From Dermatemys mawii (lineage: Eukaryota; Chordata; Testudines; Dermatemydidae): a DNA stretch of 64,000 nucleotides. Below the pieces are notes generated by a model. That model was not told where the DNA came from, made no database searches, and saw only the letters and a list, made by a program, of their open reading frames with translations. The translations under genes were made by a program, and so were the position numbers. Numbering within the stretch: the stretch's first letter is position 1; each line of letters starts with the position of its first letter. The DNA lies in assembly GCA_007922305.1 (NCBI GenBank), contig ML677358.1, positions 9,984,576 to 10,048,575 of the forward strand. Direction: 5' to 3'. Positions 47,092-58,600 of the stretch are shown here, piece by piece.

Positions 47092-48319
47092 AGGTCCAAA
47101 CCCAGATTTCTTATGGATATTTACAGCTACCCCCACACTATGAAAGGAAACAAAGATGTCTCTCCATAAACTGCAAGTTTTATTAACGTGTTTGGTTCAA
47201 AGCCAAACTGCACTCGGTTGTTTTATCACTGTTTATTCCTGTCTTTCACGGCCTTTATCAGCTGTTCAAATCAGACCTCTAAGAACTACTGGAGCTGAAT
47301 CAAACTAACAATACTTTAATTGTCGGTAGCAAGTATAATCAGGCAACCCAAAAAGAACTTCTCACGGCTACTTAGAACCCTAACTCAGGATCTTAAAAAA
47401 AGGGAATTTGCAAAAGAATTTCAGTAATTATCCTCTCCCCTACATCTCCCAGATGTTGTTATATAAGATATAGGTATCTGTGCATACTTGAAAAGATCCC
47501 TCAGACCTGGCGTCTCTTTAATGGAAGACTTTAAGAAAAGTGAACTTTAACTTTTAAACTTCCGTATGAAAAACAGACCCATGTTCAGTTTGATTCTATT
47601 TGCCTCAGGATGATCTCAGCTCTTAAAATATGATGGTTTTAGTCCGCTTAAGAGTCTGTATTGTTGTTGAAGAGAACGGAGGTGCCTCTTTAATTGCTGC
47701 TCAAATCTACCTAACAATTGCCACATGTTGAACAAGATTTAAGAGTTATTAAATATGAATGCCGCTATTGCTCTCCCCACCTAGAAATCCCTTTGTTTTT
47801 AAAACTGAAAAAGACAAAGGAAAGTGGATGAAAAAGTCAAAATGGAAAATCAAAATCTGAAGAGGTATGTTTGATTTCCTATGAAAGCCAGAGTCACTGA
47901 AGTGAGTTCTTTCTGAAGCAGCATTTGCCAAATCGAGTGGAAAATATTGTCAGCAGGCCTTGTTATTGTATTGGTAGGAATATTTGGAATATGTTTATAG
48001 CAGCTACAGGTTCCCAACTACATCTTATCTGAGATTATTTACAAACAAATGACTGATAATATGACCAGGGCATGGTGGGAAGAAGCCCATTCTGACTCTT
48101 CAAAATTGCATGCAACAATCAAGGCTTTGATTCTGGAGTGTGCAAACTAATTCTGTAGGCCTCTTGATCAGAAGATTACAGAGCAGGACAAGAAACTATT
48201 GTCAGATACTCTGCTCTGGGAAATATCAGCAAATACATAGACAGGTTGCTTTTAAGGTTCTCTATAATTTCTCTTACTCTTTGGCCACTCAAGAAGGGAG
48301 AGGTCCCAAAGTTTGGTTT
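47092..48319. other. unannotated stretch
   Basis: No gene or recognised repeat. Confidence 0.45.
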
Positions 48320-48380
48320 TCTTTGTCTGTGCCTCCCCAAAGAGGCACAGACAAAGATTGTCCCCTCAAAGGGACAATCT
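48320..48380. repeat. two adjoining perfect hairpins
   Basis: The first stem is perfect over 16 bp (48320-48335 with 48342-48357) around the loop CCCAAA. The second stem is perfect over 10 bp (AGATTGTCCC at 48355-48364 with GGGACAATCT at 48371-48380) around the similar loop CTCAAA. The stems share three bases, so they could not both be complete at once. Perfect stems in old noncoding DNA suggest a fairly recent local event or selection. Confidence 0.9.
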
Positions 48381-49446
48381 CAAGAATATTTTTAAAAATA
48401 CACTTGGTTGAGTAGCTCACAGAGTTTCTAGGATCTTTCCAGACTCCATAGCCATCTAAGCTGCTACCTGTTCTGAGAGGAAATTGCCTGTCGGGATGTC
48501 TGCTGCCTTCCCAAGGGCAAAGTCACTGATTCCGTCCAGCACAAGGACAATAATCCTCAGCAACCTAGGAAGGCAGGTTCTTCACTTTCAGTCAACTAGC
48601 CGGGGAAAGGTCTTAAAGGGGAAATGCACCCGAAGCCCTCCCCTTGGCTGAAAGCTCCAAAACTGAGCTCACCCACACTGATGAGAACAAGAGGGCCCAT
48701 AAGGCTGGTGGTTTTCCTCCATGTCGCAAATGGTAATTTATGGGGAAGAGGATAGAGGCCCACTCACTAGGCTAGGTAAGTGCTCCTTTGCAATAGCACC
48801 GCTGACTAAACGCCTGCACCCTCCCTTCATGCAGGAGCTGCCTCTCACCAAGGATCAGAGCAGAAAGGACCCTCCATGGACCGCCACCCCTAGCAGTGTG
48901 ACTTTTTTTTTTTAGTGTTATAAATACAAAACAACTATCTGTCTTGGATCCGTCTGTCCCCTCACAGGAGTGGTGCAGGGATTTTCAGAGACTGTGCTAG
49001 TTTCTACTTCCTGAGCAGTGTTGGCCAGGGAGGAAACTGAGGCAAACCAAGAGGGTTTATGTGCAGGGATGGGGGGCTGGGTGGGCAGGGAGATTGTTTA
49101 TATGAATTCCTCCTCCATTCAAAGCAGGTCCCCTACTCCTGGCCATGAACTAGGTTATTTTAGGGAATTTTTGCCCATTGTTCATCATTCTGGTTTGTAC
49201 CCTAAATTCTATTCCCGTTGGAGTCACTGGCAAAACTCATGTGGGCAGCGAGGCTGGTTGAGTGTGAAGGCTCCCTGACCCCTGCTAACAGCCTTCAGGA
49301 GGCCAAGGACTTTGAGCTTTGGATAAGGCTCAAAGTGCCCCAGAAATCCGTACATCTATTCTGCCAACCAAGGACCCAGAGCATGCAGTATGACCAGATT
49401 ATTGCAATTTTCAGGTAGGCCAAACTGAATATTATATATTTTATAA
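48381..49446. other. unannotated stretch
   Basis: No recognised gene or repeat. A T-run lies at about 48904-48913. GC content is higher at about 48480-48900 and 49018-49110, and the source is unknown. Confidence 0.4.
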
Positions 49447-49638
49447 ATCATAGAATCATAGAACTGGAAGGGACCTCAAGAGGTCATCTAGTCCAATCCT
49501 GTGCACTCAAGACAGGACTAAGTATTATCTAGACCATCCCTGACAGGTGTTTGTCCAACATGTTCTTAAAAATCTCCAATGATGGAGATTCCACAACCTT
49601 GCTAGGCAATTTATTCCAGTGCTTAACCACTCTGACAG

Positions 49639-49920
49639 TTAGGAAGCTTTTCCTAATGTCCAACCCAAACAGTCATTGCTGCAATTTAGCCCATTGCTTC
49701 TTGTCCTATCCTCAGAGGTTAAGAAGAACAGTTTTTCTCCCTCTTCCTTGTAACAACCTTCTATGGACTTGAAAACTGTTATAATGTTCCCTCTCAGTCT
49801 TTTCTTCTCCAGACTAAACAAACCCAATTTTTTCAACCTTCCCTCATAGGTCATGTTTTCTAGACCTTTAATCATTTTTGTTGTTCTTTGTTTGTCCACA
49901 TCTTTCCTGAAATGTGGCAC
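49639..49920 (-). pseudogene. CR1 ORF2 C-terminal fragment
   Basis: A 93-codon open stretch with the C-terminal CR1 ORF2 signature (about residues 14-45: TTKMIKGLENMTYEGRLKKL, then GLFSLEKKRL). It lies downstream of the polymerase fragment at 50188-50412 on the same strand, separated by stops and frame breaks. The end, GRTLGKAS-like, falls short of a normal ORF2 end because the frame has shifted. It is part of the element at 49447-50510 and not an independent gene. Confidence 0.85.
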
Positions 49921-50187
49921 CCAGAACTGGACACAATACTACAGTTGAAGCCTAATCAGCACAGAGTAGAGCAGAAGAATTACTTCTTGTATCTTGCTTA
50001 CAACACCCCCGCTAATATATCGCAGAATGATGTTTGCTTTTTTTGCAACAGTGTTATACTGTTAACTCATATCTAGCTTGTGATCCACTATGACCCCCAG
50101 ATTCCTTTCCGCAGTATTCCTTCCTAGGCATTCATTTCCCATTTTGTAGGTGTGCAACTGATTGTTCCTTCCTAAGTGGAGTACTTT

Positions 50188-50412
50188 TCATTTGTCCTTA
50201 TTGAATTTCATCCAGTTTACTTCAGACCATTTCTCCAGTTTGTCCAGATTATTTTGAATTATAATCTTATCCCCCAAAGCACTTGCAACTCCGCCCAGCT
50301 TGGTATCATCTGCAAACTTTATAAGTGTACTCTTTATGCCATTATCAAAGTCATTGATGAAGATATTGAACAGAACCAGACCCAGAACCGATCCCTGCGG
50401 GACCCTGCTCAT
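50188..50412 (-). pseudogene. CR1 ORF2 reverse-transcriptase palm fragment
   Basis: The 74-codon frame carries the conserved VPQGSVLG box (residues 4-11), a FNIFINDFD segment (15-23), and the FADD metal-binding box (residues 33-36, bases 50305-50316). It ends in ..WMKFNKDK. A normal CR1 ORF2 carries on past this point (a KVLHLG segment follows in frame), so the TGA at 50188-50190 is a premature stop, probably from a TGC/TGT codon. Residue 12 is Leu where CR1 polymerases usually have Pro. It is a dead fragment. Confidence 0.93.
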
Positions 50413-50512
50413 TACACCCTTCCATCATGGCTGTGAATCACTGACAAATACTCTCTGGGAATGATTTTCCAACCAGTTATGCACCCACCTAAATGATCTC
50501 TTATAATTTATA

Positions 50513-51671
50513 GAAAGTTTAGGGTATGTCAGATCTGGCGCCTAAGCCACTGTATATCCAAGGAAATGCTAAACCGTGATTGTCAATGTGCCATATTTAA
50601 TTTTCTTGCCTAGATATAAGCCCTCTTCTCCATTTCTATATTTGTTGGAGGATATTTAATATGGATCTTCAACCTCTGAGAGTGGGATTTTAAAGTCATG
50701 ATAATATTTTTTGTACAATACAGTATTAATTTTTCTACTGCACAATTTAGCAATCCTCACCTCTAGGTAGGATGATCTATTTTAGGGCAAGCAACACTTT
50801 GGTACAATTTGCAGATATCTGCAGTATTGTAAAAGAACTAAATTAAGCCTCTCAAGTTACAAAGGAAAAGCATTTTTCATGTATCCCTTTTGCTCCGCAA
50901 ACCAAAAACCAACACCTTGTTTTGAAAGAAATCTTGATAGTTGACTATTCAGTGTTTGGTCTCAAGATACACCCTTGTAATCTGGAATAACTCACTATGC
51001 CAGATATTCAGGTACAGTGAATTGGCACTCAGTGCACCTTATGGGGAGAGGGAGGAGGTGGTTTAGCTTTCTGCACACAAACTCTCCTCAGTCCAGGGAC
51101 AGCTAAGAGCCATTTCATCCCATGTGCTAACCTGGAATGACTGGAATTAAACTGGAATTAAACATAATTAAACATAATCCAGCCATGCCCTACCCATGTC
51201 CTACCCATATATTGCACCTGACACACACTGTGGGAGAGGGGTGACATATTGCTGACATAGCTAACCAAAGATTTCTCCACAGAGAGGGGGATCCCCCGCT
51301 GTCCTGTTAGGTTAGTGGTGCACAGGGGACTTAGTGGGGCCAAAGACAACCCACTGACTTTACTGGATTTACTCTGGATTTACATGGGATAACAGAGCAG
51401 ACTTTACTTGTATAGATTTTTTTAATTGTGTCAAAAATACTTTAGGTTTTCTCCCTCCTTATGACTCTGATCACACTTAGAGAGAGGGATTTATTATGGC
51501 TAGAAATGTGTCAGATCCTTTGGAGCATGGGTGCAGATGCTCAGGTGAACCACTAAGGGTGCTTTGCACCTCTCTGGTCGTTCAAAACTAACTTATTGCC
51601 TAAAAGATTTACAGATGATGATACTACATGGAACTCCCCCAAGTGAAGTGGAATGTCCAAGTTATAGTCAT
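50513..51671. other. unannotated stretch
   Basis: No gene or recognised repeat follows the CR1. Confidence 0.45.
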
Positions 51672-52052
51672 TGTGTAATGGGGTTGGCACCTACCTCTTG
51701 TGAACACCATCTCTGATTGGGTGTGTCTGCATTCTTTAAGTTCTGGTGACACCTTTCGGTGGTTCTTAGGGTTTTTTTTCAGCAACTCAGTCCTCCAGCC
51801 TAGTCAAACGCAGTCTGTATGTGAACCAGAGGAGACCCCTTCTGGGGTATAGAGTCCACCTGGTCCTATTTCAGTACCCCGCTGGTGGTGTCTCTCTAGC
51901 CCTCCCTGGACTCAGTCTTTAAGTAGTGCTAGCAGCCAGCCAAGAGCCTCTTGCTCCTCACCAGGAGATTGTCTTTGGTCCTGCTGCTCTTCCAGCCAGC
52001 CTGGCATACAGTCCTTTCTTCTCCAGCTTCAAGCAGCAACTGTTCTGCAGCT

Positions 52053-52062
52053 CCTTTTATAT
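52053..52062 (-). promoter_or_regulatory. TATA box of the LTR
   Basis: The minus strand reads ATATAAAAGG, a good TATA box. With normal spacing transcription would start near 52025-52032 and run toward lower coordinates. Confidence 0.62.
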
Positions 52063-52079
52063 GGCCCTCCTGGCTCCTG

Positions 52080-52084
52080 ATTGG
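52080..52084 (-). promoter_or_regulatory. CCAAT box, proximal
   Basis: Minus-strand GGCCAATCAG, about 18 bp upstream of the TATA box. Its surroundings resemble those of the second box at 52105. Confidence 0.58.
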
Positions 52085-52104
52085 CCATTCCCACAACCTC
52101 TCTG

Positions 52105-52109
52105 ATTGG
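52105..52109 (-). promoter_or_regulatory. CCAAT box, distal
   Basis: Minus-strand AACCAATCAGAG, 25 bp upstream of the proximal box. Both share CCAATCAG, the preferred NF-Y form. Confidence 0.58.
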
Positions 52110-52234
52110 TTGCTTTCTTGCAACTACTCTAGGTCACTTGGAGGACCTCTCCACTGTTCTTTTCCTGGGATGGATGTAGCAGAACCTTGAGGCCTCTAGC
52201 TGAGGGGCTTTTGGACCTAGTCTACCCCATCACA

Positions 52235-53306
52235 TACTGGTATAGTCAGCTGTGTGCCACACTCTCTGGTCCCAGCATGAGGGAGGAATGTAGCCAGAGC
52301 ATTGCTGTGCTGTGCCAGTTTCCAGGCTCTGGAATGGCTCTCTAGGAGCTGTTGCAGCTGGGCATAATTTAGAATGACCTTGAATATTTTAATCCCAGTT
52401 TTTCTCTGTTTTCATCCCTCTGCCTCATCTGCACTGAGCAGAACTCTGGCGCAGTTGAGGAGCTGGCCACTGGTTCCTACTGTAGGAGGAAGCCTATCTA
52501 GTCATTGGTTGGCTAGAATATGGAACTCCTGGATCCTGCCTTTATCTCTTTTCCCTGAGGGACCACTTTCACAGACCTGATCTTGACGTTTTAAAAAATT
52601 CTTCTGAAGAGTGGGACCAGATTTCAGAACCAAACTCTGTCTCGTAGCTCCTCTTGTTCATCCCCATGGCAGAGCTAGAAGGTTGGAAGAGATTCTTGTT
52701 CCATATCTGCCCAAAACAAAACAATCAGTACATTCAGGGACCATAGTTTAGAAAAAAAACACCCTTCCTGATCTTTTACTATTTGGCTCCACCCAAATAA
52801 TAAAACAGAACCTCAATTTCTCAGTTAACAATGGTCTGGACAGGGAATTGGCATTTCTTCTTCTTCTTTTGGTGTTTTAAGGAAAAGTTTTCAACTTTTA
52901 TTATTGTAAAATTCCAACTTCCAGCTGACCCTTGGATAATTGATTTAGTTGCAAGGGGTATTTGAGGTTTAAATGGAGCTGATGACATCTGTTTAATTTT
53001 AGATGCCTGGAATATGTTCCAAAATTAATGAAATCCACATGTATGACAAAATAATGGCACAATTTTATTTATTAGAAAGGTTAAAAATAATTCTAAACAT
53101 TTCAAGAAAACAAAGAGGTGAATAGGATTTTTCATTGTTTAAATTGTACTTATTATATTACATTTCAATGAAATGCACTTTTGACCTTAAACAGTTTGGT
53201 CAATTTCCTCATCAGCGTCCTTCGCCTAATTTGCCTTGACATAAGCAAAAAGAAAATAAGTCAAAAATCAAATGCAGTCCTCAGATATTTGGGCTCTGGG
53301 TGTTGA
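52235..53306. other. unannotated stretch
   Basis: No recognised gene or repeat. A/T-rich words occur at about 52740-52930. Confidence 0.42.
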
Positions 53307-54096
53307 TTAGAGCTGGATGAATAATTTAAAAAGTGATTTGAGAATATTTAGGCAGGAGAATTTAGCAAGTTTCGTTCACTTTTATTTGCGGGGCCACTTT
53401 ATTGATTATTCATGAGTGCTTGGATGGTCAGTGGGTGTACATGTATCTTCTCTCAGATCCACAAAGTGTCAAGAAATTTAGCTACAATGGTTCTGTATTT
53501 GAAGTGCACAATTTATTGTTCTCCTATTCAATACGTTTTAGTTATCTCACCGGGGAGGCAGAAGCTTTATCATATCATTGAGGTGACCAATCACAGATCA
53601 TGAATGAAAAATAGAGAAACGTTTATTTAGCTTTATACACACTCATGCTATAAAAAGCAGTGCTTGGCCTTGGTGCTTGACACTTCTTGACACAATTAAA
53701 GAGGCAGTTATACAATAAGACTACTCCAGAAAACTCTCTTTGTCTGCTCATTAACATATTATAACCCAGCAACGAAAACGTGCGTAACGGCTTTATGATT
53801 TTTCCAGAAAAAGTTCTCCTGAAGTGAACAGCTCACTGGTCACATAAGTTATCTGGTAAATCCTTACAAAACCCACATTCCACCAATAAAAACTGATGAT
53901 TGATTCACAGACAATTCTTAAGCAGAAAAAAAGACTCCAGGCCTCAATGTATCAACGTTTGAGGGGAGTTCAACTGATATCAGTGGGACCTCTCACGGGC
54001 TTAAAGTTAGACAGGAACCTCCAGTGTTTTCCTAATGGGGAGCGGCCGCTGTTTCCAATGGATATTATTCACAGTGAATGATTTGGCCAGCTCTAA
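53307..54096. repeat. possible element bounded by inverted AGAGCTGG ends
   Basis: The left end TTAGAGCTGGATGAATAATT (53307-53326) and the right end, reverse complemented (TTAGAGCTGGCCAAATCATT), share TTAGAGCTGG exactly and several further bases. The left end is repeated at 35282. A span of about 790 bp would suit a nonautonomous DNA transposon, but the link between these two ends is an inference. At 53960-54012 there is also a foldback-like half arm (TTCAACTGATATCAGTGGGA, CTTAAAGTTAGAC). Confidence 0.35.
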
Positions 54097-54349
54097 AGTT
54101 GATGGGCAATCAGAGGTTTGAATCAGCTAACCTGCCCTCACTGGTGTGAGCCTTATCAGCACTCTCCTAACCGTAGCCTGTAAATTTGGCCTTGATATCT
54201 TTCAAAAAGAGGCTTTTTCATGAAAGTCCCAAATTGTTGCTAAGATTCTCCAGAATTATTGTTTCTTGTGGAATTTTGGACTACCAAAAAACCCAAAACA
54301 AGTACCAGTTAATATATATAGGCTAAGATAAGGGAAAAAGAATTAAGTG
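54097..54349. other. unannotated stretch
   Basis: A/T patch words at about 54205-54305 (GGCTTTTTCATGAAAGTCCC) recall the A/T repeat at 45760. Nothing else is recognised. Confidence 0.35.
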
Positions 54350-54421
54350 ACAGTGTATAGCCCCTTTTGTATCCCAGGGACCTCAGAGCACTTGATAAGC
54401 AACAAATGAAACATTAGTGAT
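54350..54421 (+). repeat. ancient CORE-SINE/LINE-type repeat, short piece
   Basis: TATAGCCCCTTTTGTATCCC then AGGGACCTCAGAGCACTTGA corresponds to the start of the repeat at 10977-11140 (CTACCCAGGGATCTGAAAGC). Confidence 0.5.
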
Positions 54422-57400
54422 TGTGCAGGCAAATACAGCAGTTCCCAAGAGCTCCACAGTAGCTCTCACACACAGCCTCAGACATCAGAAAGGAAATGCA
54501 CCATGATACTACTCACCGTTTCTCAACCTAATGTTTCAGCTTGGACATGTTTCCCATGAAAAGTTTTTGTAAAGGTCTTGTTACTTAAAAAAACCCACCC
54601 CAAATATAGTGGATGCATGTCTGCCACTAACAATCAGATTTTTGGGAGTTTTGTATTCATCCGGAATGCAATATTGACACTGCAAGCCTCAGTGTTTGCC
54701 CTGATCCCCCTGTAGAAGCATAAATGTTAGGGGGAGTCTCCTGGCACAATCTTTCCTCCCTTTGTTCTCCTGAACATGAACAGGAATAGTCCACTCCTTA
54801 ATATTAATGGTGGCAAAGACTAGCAGAGGCTGGGATAAGGGAGTGTTTCTTGGTACCTGTGTCTGGGAAGGCTCTCTGAACCAGCCTGCCAATTCGTTGC
54901 TTTACACCTCTTGTTTTTTCTTAAGTGCTTTGCTGTTCCTGTCTCTCAGATGACTGTTTCCCTCAGTTAGATGCTTTGGCATGCAAGCTATCAGCAGCCT
55001 TACGAGATGCCCCAATAGATCACAGCCTGGCATCCGGAGTTGAGACCAACGGAGACTACAAAAGGACCAGTTGCAAATACTAATATGTTAATGATTTTCA
55101 AGCATATCTTTTATAGCTTCATTTACGAGGTGCTCGAGAGAGTTTCTTGTGAACAAGCCAAGGGCACTCTGGAGCCTCCTAAAGCCTTTTAAAAATGGCG
55201 TTTTGTTTAGGCTACCAAAATAAGGTATGAGAGAATATCCCGAGGTGTTTGATTGCTATCTATTCTAGTCACTTTTTATTTTGCGTTCTATTTCTAGTAG
55301 GTGCTAATAGCATTAACCAGGACTTACAGTCATTCTTGGAAATCTCATTCCAGCTCTGCCTAGTTGTAGAATATAGAATTTTAAAAAGCTCATGCCATGG
55401 CTATGAAAGAACAACTGTGCAAAATCCCAGTCAGTGGAACTGTTCCGAAGGGTAATTAACCCCGCTGTTCCTGGTGGTTTGAAGGCAGCAAAAAAATGGA
55501 GCATTTCTCATAGTGTGGCATTTTAAAGTGATTCTGCAGATAAAATTGCTCAAGCTCAAATCAAGTTGTCTGCATTTGCAGTGTAAGAAGCTTACAGGGG
55601 GACTCTTCTTAAGCTTGTTCTGGTGTTGGTTGCTGTTGGACTGAAGTGTCTGTGGGCTCTGATCTGCAAATGAAAGCCATGTCCTTCCTGGCTACCAAAA
55701 GCAACTGAGGAGATAAGCTGCTGTTGGAGTAGGTTTTCAATGCCTCTCTCCGGGCAGGGTAGATGCTAGCTTAAAGAACAAGCTCTTGACACTGGCAGTC
55801 TCATCCCTGGATCTGATCACTTTTTAGGAAAAAAATTGTTGAGGGTACAGTTGTATCTCTCTGCTGTGTCTTCTGGCACCTCTTATGAGCAGGACTGGGG
55901 GAAATCCATCTATATAATTCTTTGCATACCACAACAGAAATCCTCACTTCTCTGCCTTTGCAACAGAGTATACGGACCTGGGTATACAGATGGCCTTGAC
56001 ACAAGAGCCGTTAAGAGAGTATTCATAGACACCTCCATGGCTTAGTGGGTAATATGGTGTCTTTGACTGGCTTCTCTTTATCCATGTAACATATACAGCA
56101 CTGGTGTAATGGAACAGCTTTGTAACAGCAGGTAATTCTTTGTGCCAGGTGAATATTTGGCTTCTCTGCTGAGATTGTTATTAAGGATGCAAATTAAGAT
56201 GTAGATGCCTGTCGACTTTAGTGCCTGTTCTCATGCAGCTCGGTAACTGAATTTGCAAAGGCCATCAAACAGCTGTAAAAAGTTTCCCATGCCATTTGGA
56301 CTCCACTGGCCTCTACTACATTTGAACCAGAGCTTTAAAGGTGAAAGACTCTCTATCATGTTCCCAAATCTCCTGAATCATCTAGTTACCCACCAAGGTG
56401 CATTTTCAGATGTCTGTGGGCCAGATTCTGTATCCACACATCTCTCACCTCCTTGTGCATGTGAGGCCAAAATCCAGTCCTGTGTGCCTTAAAAATCGGT
56501 GAAGTTTCAGAATCAGTGACTGACTCTTAGCAGTAGATGAGGACAGACCTGACATATACACAAAAGATTGGTAAAATCAGAATGATCAACGGCATTCTGG
56601 AAGCTTGTTTTATTTGCTATACTTCTATTTGATAACAAAGTAATAATATTTAACCATACTTTATTGGCCATTTTTCTGTAGTACAGGTGCTGAGCTCTAG
56701 ATAACTGTGTTATGTGACTCAGTACTTAACCTTATCATTCAGTCATTTTTAGCTCAGTTGACAGAAGGATCATTGGGGTAGCTGTAACTGGAGTTTACAA
56801 TGTTTGCAAGTATTAGGTGACTTGTAGCTTAATGCCATAACTATAGGGACAATAAATTACACAGTCATTAGGGGGCTTTAGCTATTCATATGGCATTAAG
56901 CTTAAAGAGAGACAGTAACATTAATCTAATAACACATAAAATCTATGTTCCAATTAAAACCATAATAGGATAGACTCAGCATTACATTACAGCCTCTCAT
57001 GAATTTCAGTGCTTAGAAATTATTACCGCACAATCATGGTTTCAAAGATTTGCACATCGGGATAATAAATTCTTGCAAGCTGGTTTAGGAGGAAGCATTG
57101 CAAGCCCATGGAGAAATATTTTTGTTTTAGGGCTGTGAAAATTCAACTAGTGAGCAAAGGCTTGGAGGGCTATTGGGTTCTTATTTATTTTTTTATTCTC
57201 CAAATTTGGCAGGCTCCTTTGACCAAGTGAGCATCATTAAAAACAACCGAGTAAACAAAAAAGCAGTCAAACATAATGGTTAGAGGCTTTATCCTCTTCT
57301 AGAGGGAGTTCTGCCCCCTACATATGGCTGTTAGGACTCCTGTGTACTTGGGATATTTCTGTTGTGGAGAGCTGCTTAAATCGTCTTGCTTTTAAATCCC

Positions 57401-57686
57401 AATCTGCATTCTGTCCCTGGACATGTCTGGGTTTTTTTGACAGGGCTGACTTGAAGGGGGAGGAGGGCAGAAGTGAAGCGACAGGAGACTGTGGTAATGT
57501 AGGAAGAATTTGTCTAATGAGCAGTTTAGTACATTCTCCACTCCTGTGCTCAGACACTATTTGCAATCCTCACCAACATCGCTGGGGACTGAGGGAGGTT
57601 CACAGCTGCTAAAAATATGTATATAGAGGTCAAAATAATAAGTGTATCTTCATTAAGTCAAGAGTACATGCCATTTATGTTTGTAA
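54422..57686. other. unannotated stretch, longest quiet region
   Basis: About 3.2 kb without a recognised gene or firm repeat. A possible foldback arm (GTGGGCCAGATTCTGTATCC to GAGGCCAAAATCCAGTCCTG) lies at about 56416-56481. The rest is AT-rich, non-repetitive and could hold conserved noncoding elements. Confidence 0.4.
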
Positions 57687-57807
57687 GGGCCTGATCAGAA
57701 ACTGCTTAAGCACATGCTTAACTTCAAGCCCCTGTTTAAGGTCCATTGACTCCAATGGAACTTAGGCCTGTGATTCTGGATAGGGATATATTTCAGAATC
57801 AGGGCCC
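57687..57807. repeat. foldback repeat, complete copy
   Basis: The left arm GGGCCTGATCAGAAACTGCT, then CACATGCTTAACTTCAAG, meets the centre TCCATTGACTCCAATGGA, a near-perfect palindrome. The right arm ends CAGAATCAGGGCCC, whose reverse complement GGGCCCTGATTCTG parallels the left arm. The length is 121 bp. It is a good type example of the family. Confidence 0.75.
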
Positions 57808-58600
57808 AATTCTGTATTTGTCATTCAGGCTTCCCAGTTCACCTGCCAATCTCTTCACCCCTGGGGGGTTAAAACTACAGGAACTTTACAATTATTTGAA
57901 AAACAGAAACATAACATTTGCTTCCTTGGTCACTCTTAAAATTCTCCCCTCCCACATTACCTGACTTAAATCCAGGTTGTCAAAACTATTATAAAGATGT
58001 TTTGGGAGATTAGAGATTTACATCCCAATTATAAAGAGTCTATTTGAAGTGTGTCTAATCCAGGCTAAAATTTATAATCTCTCCAATATTGTTTCATAAC
58101 AAGATGAATTACTGGGGACTTAATTTCAGGTTATTAGGAGATTAGAAAAGAGAGTTAAAGATGCCCAATGGGTAAATTCAAAGACTTCAAACACCTATTA
58201 CAAAACAAATGACCAGTTTTCAAAAATGATTTTAAAAAAAGAAATGAGTCATAAGGATTTTCCTGAGGCATCTTTAAAAAAAAAAATCCTTTGAAACTCT
58301 TGGCTAAGCAGTTTGGGTCCTGGTGTGTCTCTCACAGGAGAGCAGTGGCTACATCAGTTCATTGGGTCCCTGAATTAGCACTATGATGGTAGCAGAAAAC
58401 AGAGATGTTCCCAACCTCCCAGTCTTATTCATGACCCTGTGTCGCTATACCACAATTGTCAATATGGGCTGTGCCAAAGAGAAAGAGCAGCATCTGCTGC
58501 ATGAAGATACACATACATCCCAACCCGCTCCTAGATGGTCTGTATCTTATTACGCTGAAGAAGAAAATGCTGAGAGCCTCCAATAGGCATGACACCGTAC
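57808..58600. other. unannotated stretch
   Basis: No recognised gene or repeat. An A-run is present at about 58276-58286. Confidence 0.45.

Larger units (their letters stand above)
49447..50510 (-). mobile_element. CR1 LINE, longest copy, reverse orientation
   Basis: Read on the minus strand the element starts inside the reverse-transcriptase domain near 50510 and runs to the 3' end at about 49447, where the plus strand reads ATCATAGAATCATAGAACTG, the short direct-repeat terminus of CR1. The polymerase palm motif is readable: VPQGSVLG, then FADD at 50305-50316. The distal part encodes TTKMIKGLENMTYEGRLKKL and GLFSLEKKRLRGN. CR1 elements retrotranspose through target-primed reverse transcription. 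This copy lacks the endonuclease and upstream domain, as expected for 5' truncation. Confidence 0.97.
51672..52234 (-). mobile_element. probable solo LTR of an endogenous retroelement
   Basis: The plus-strand ends TGTGTAATGGGG (51672-51683) and CCCCATCACATA-like (CCCCATCACA at 52225-52234) are near-inverted termini. On the minus strand the block begins TGTGATGGGG and ends CCCCATTACACA, the TG...CA form expected of an LTR. Two CCAAT boxes and a TATA box lie in the expected order on the minus strand. No gag, pol or env coding sequence flanks it within the window and no second LTR is visible, so it is most likely a solo LTR left after recombination. I recall similar sequence from turtle genomes but cannot say whether it is Gypsy-like or retroviral. 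No clear target duplication is seen. Confidence 0.68.

Noticed and set aside
51672..52234. Complete endogenous retrovirus
   Set aside because: No second LTR, primer-binding site or gag/pol/env reading frame can be seen nearby.
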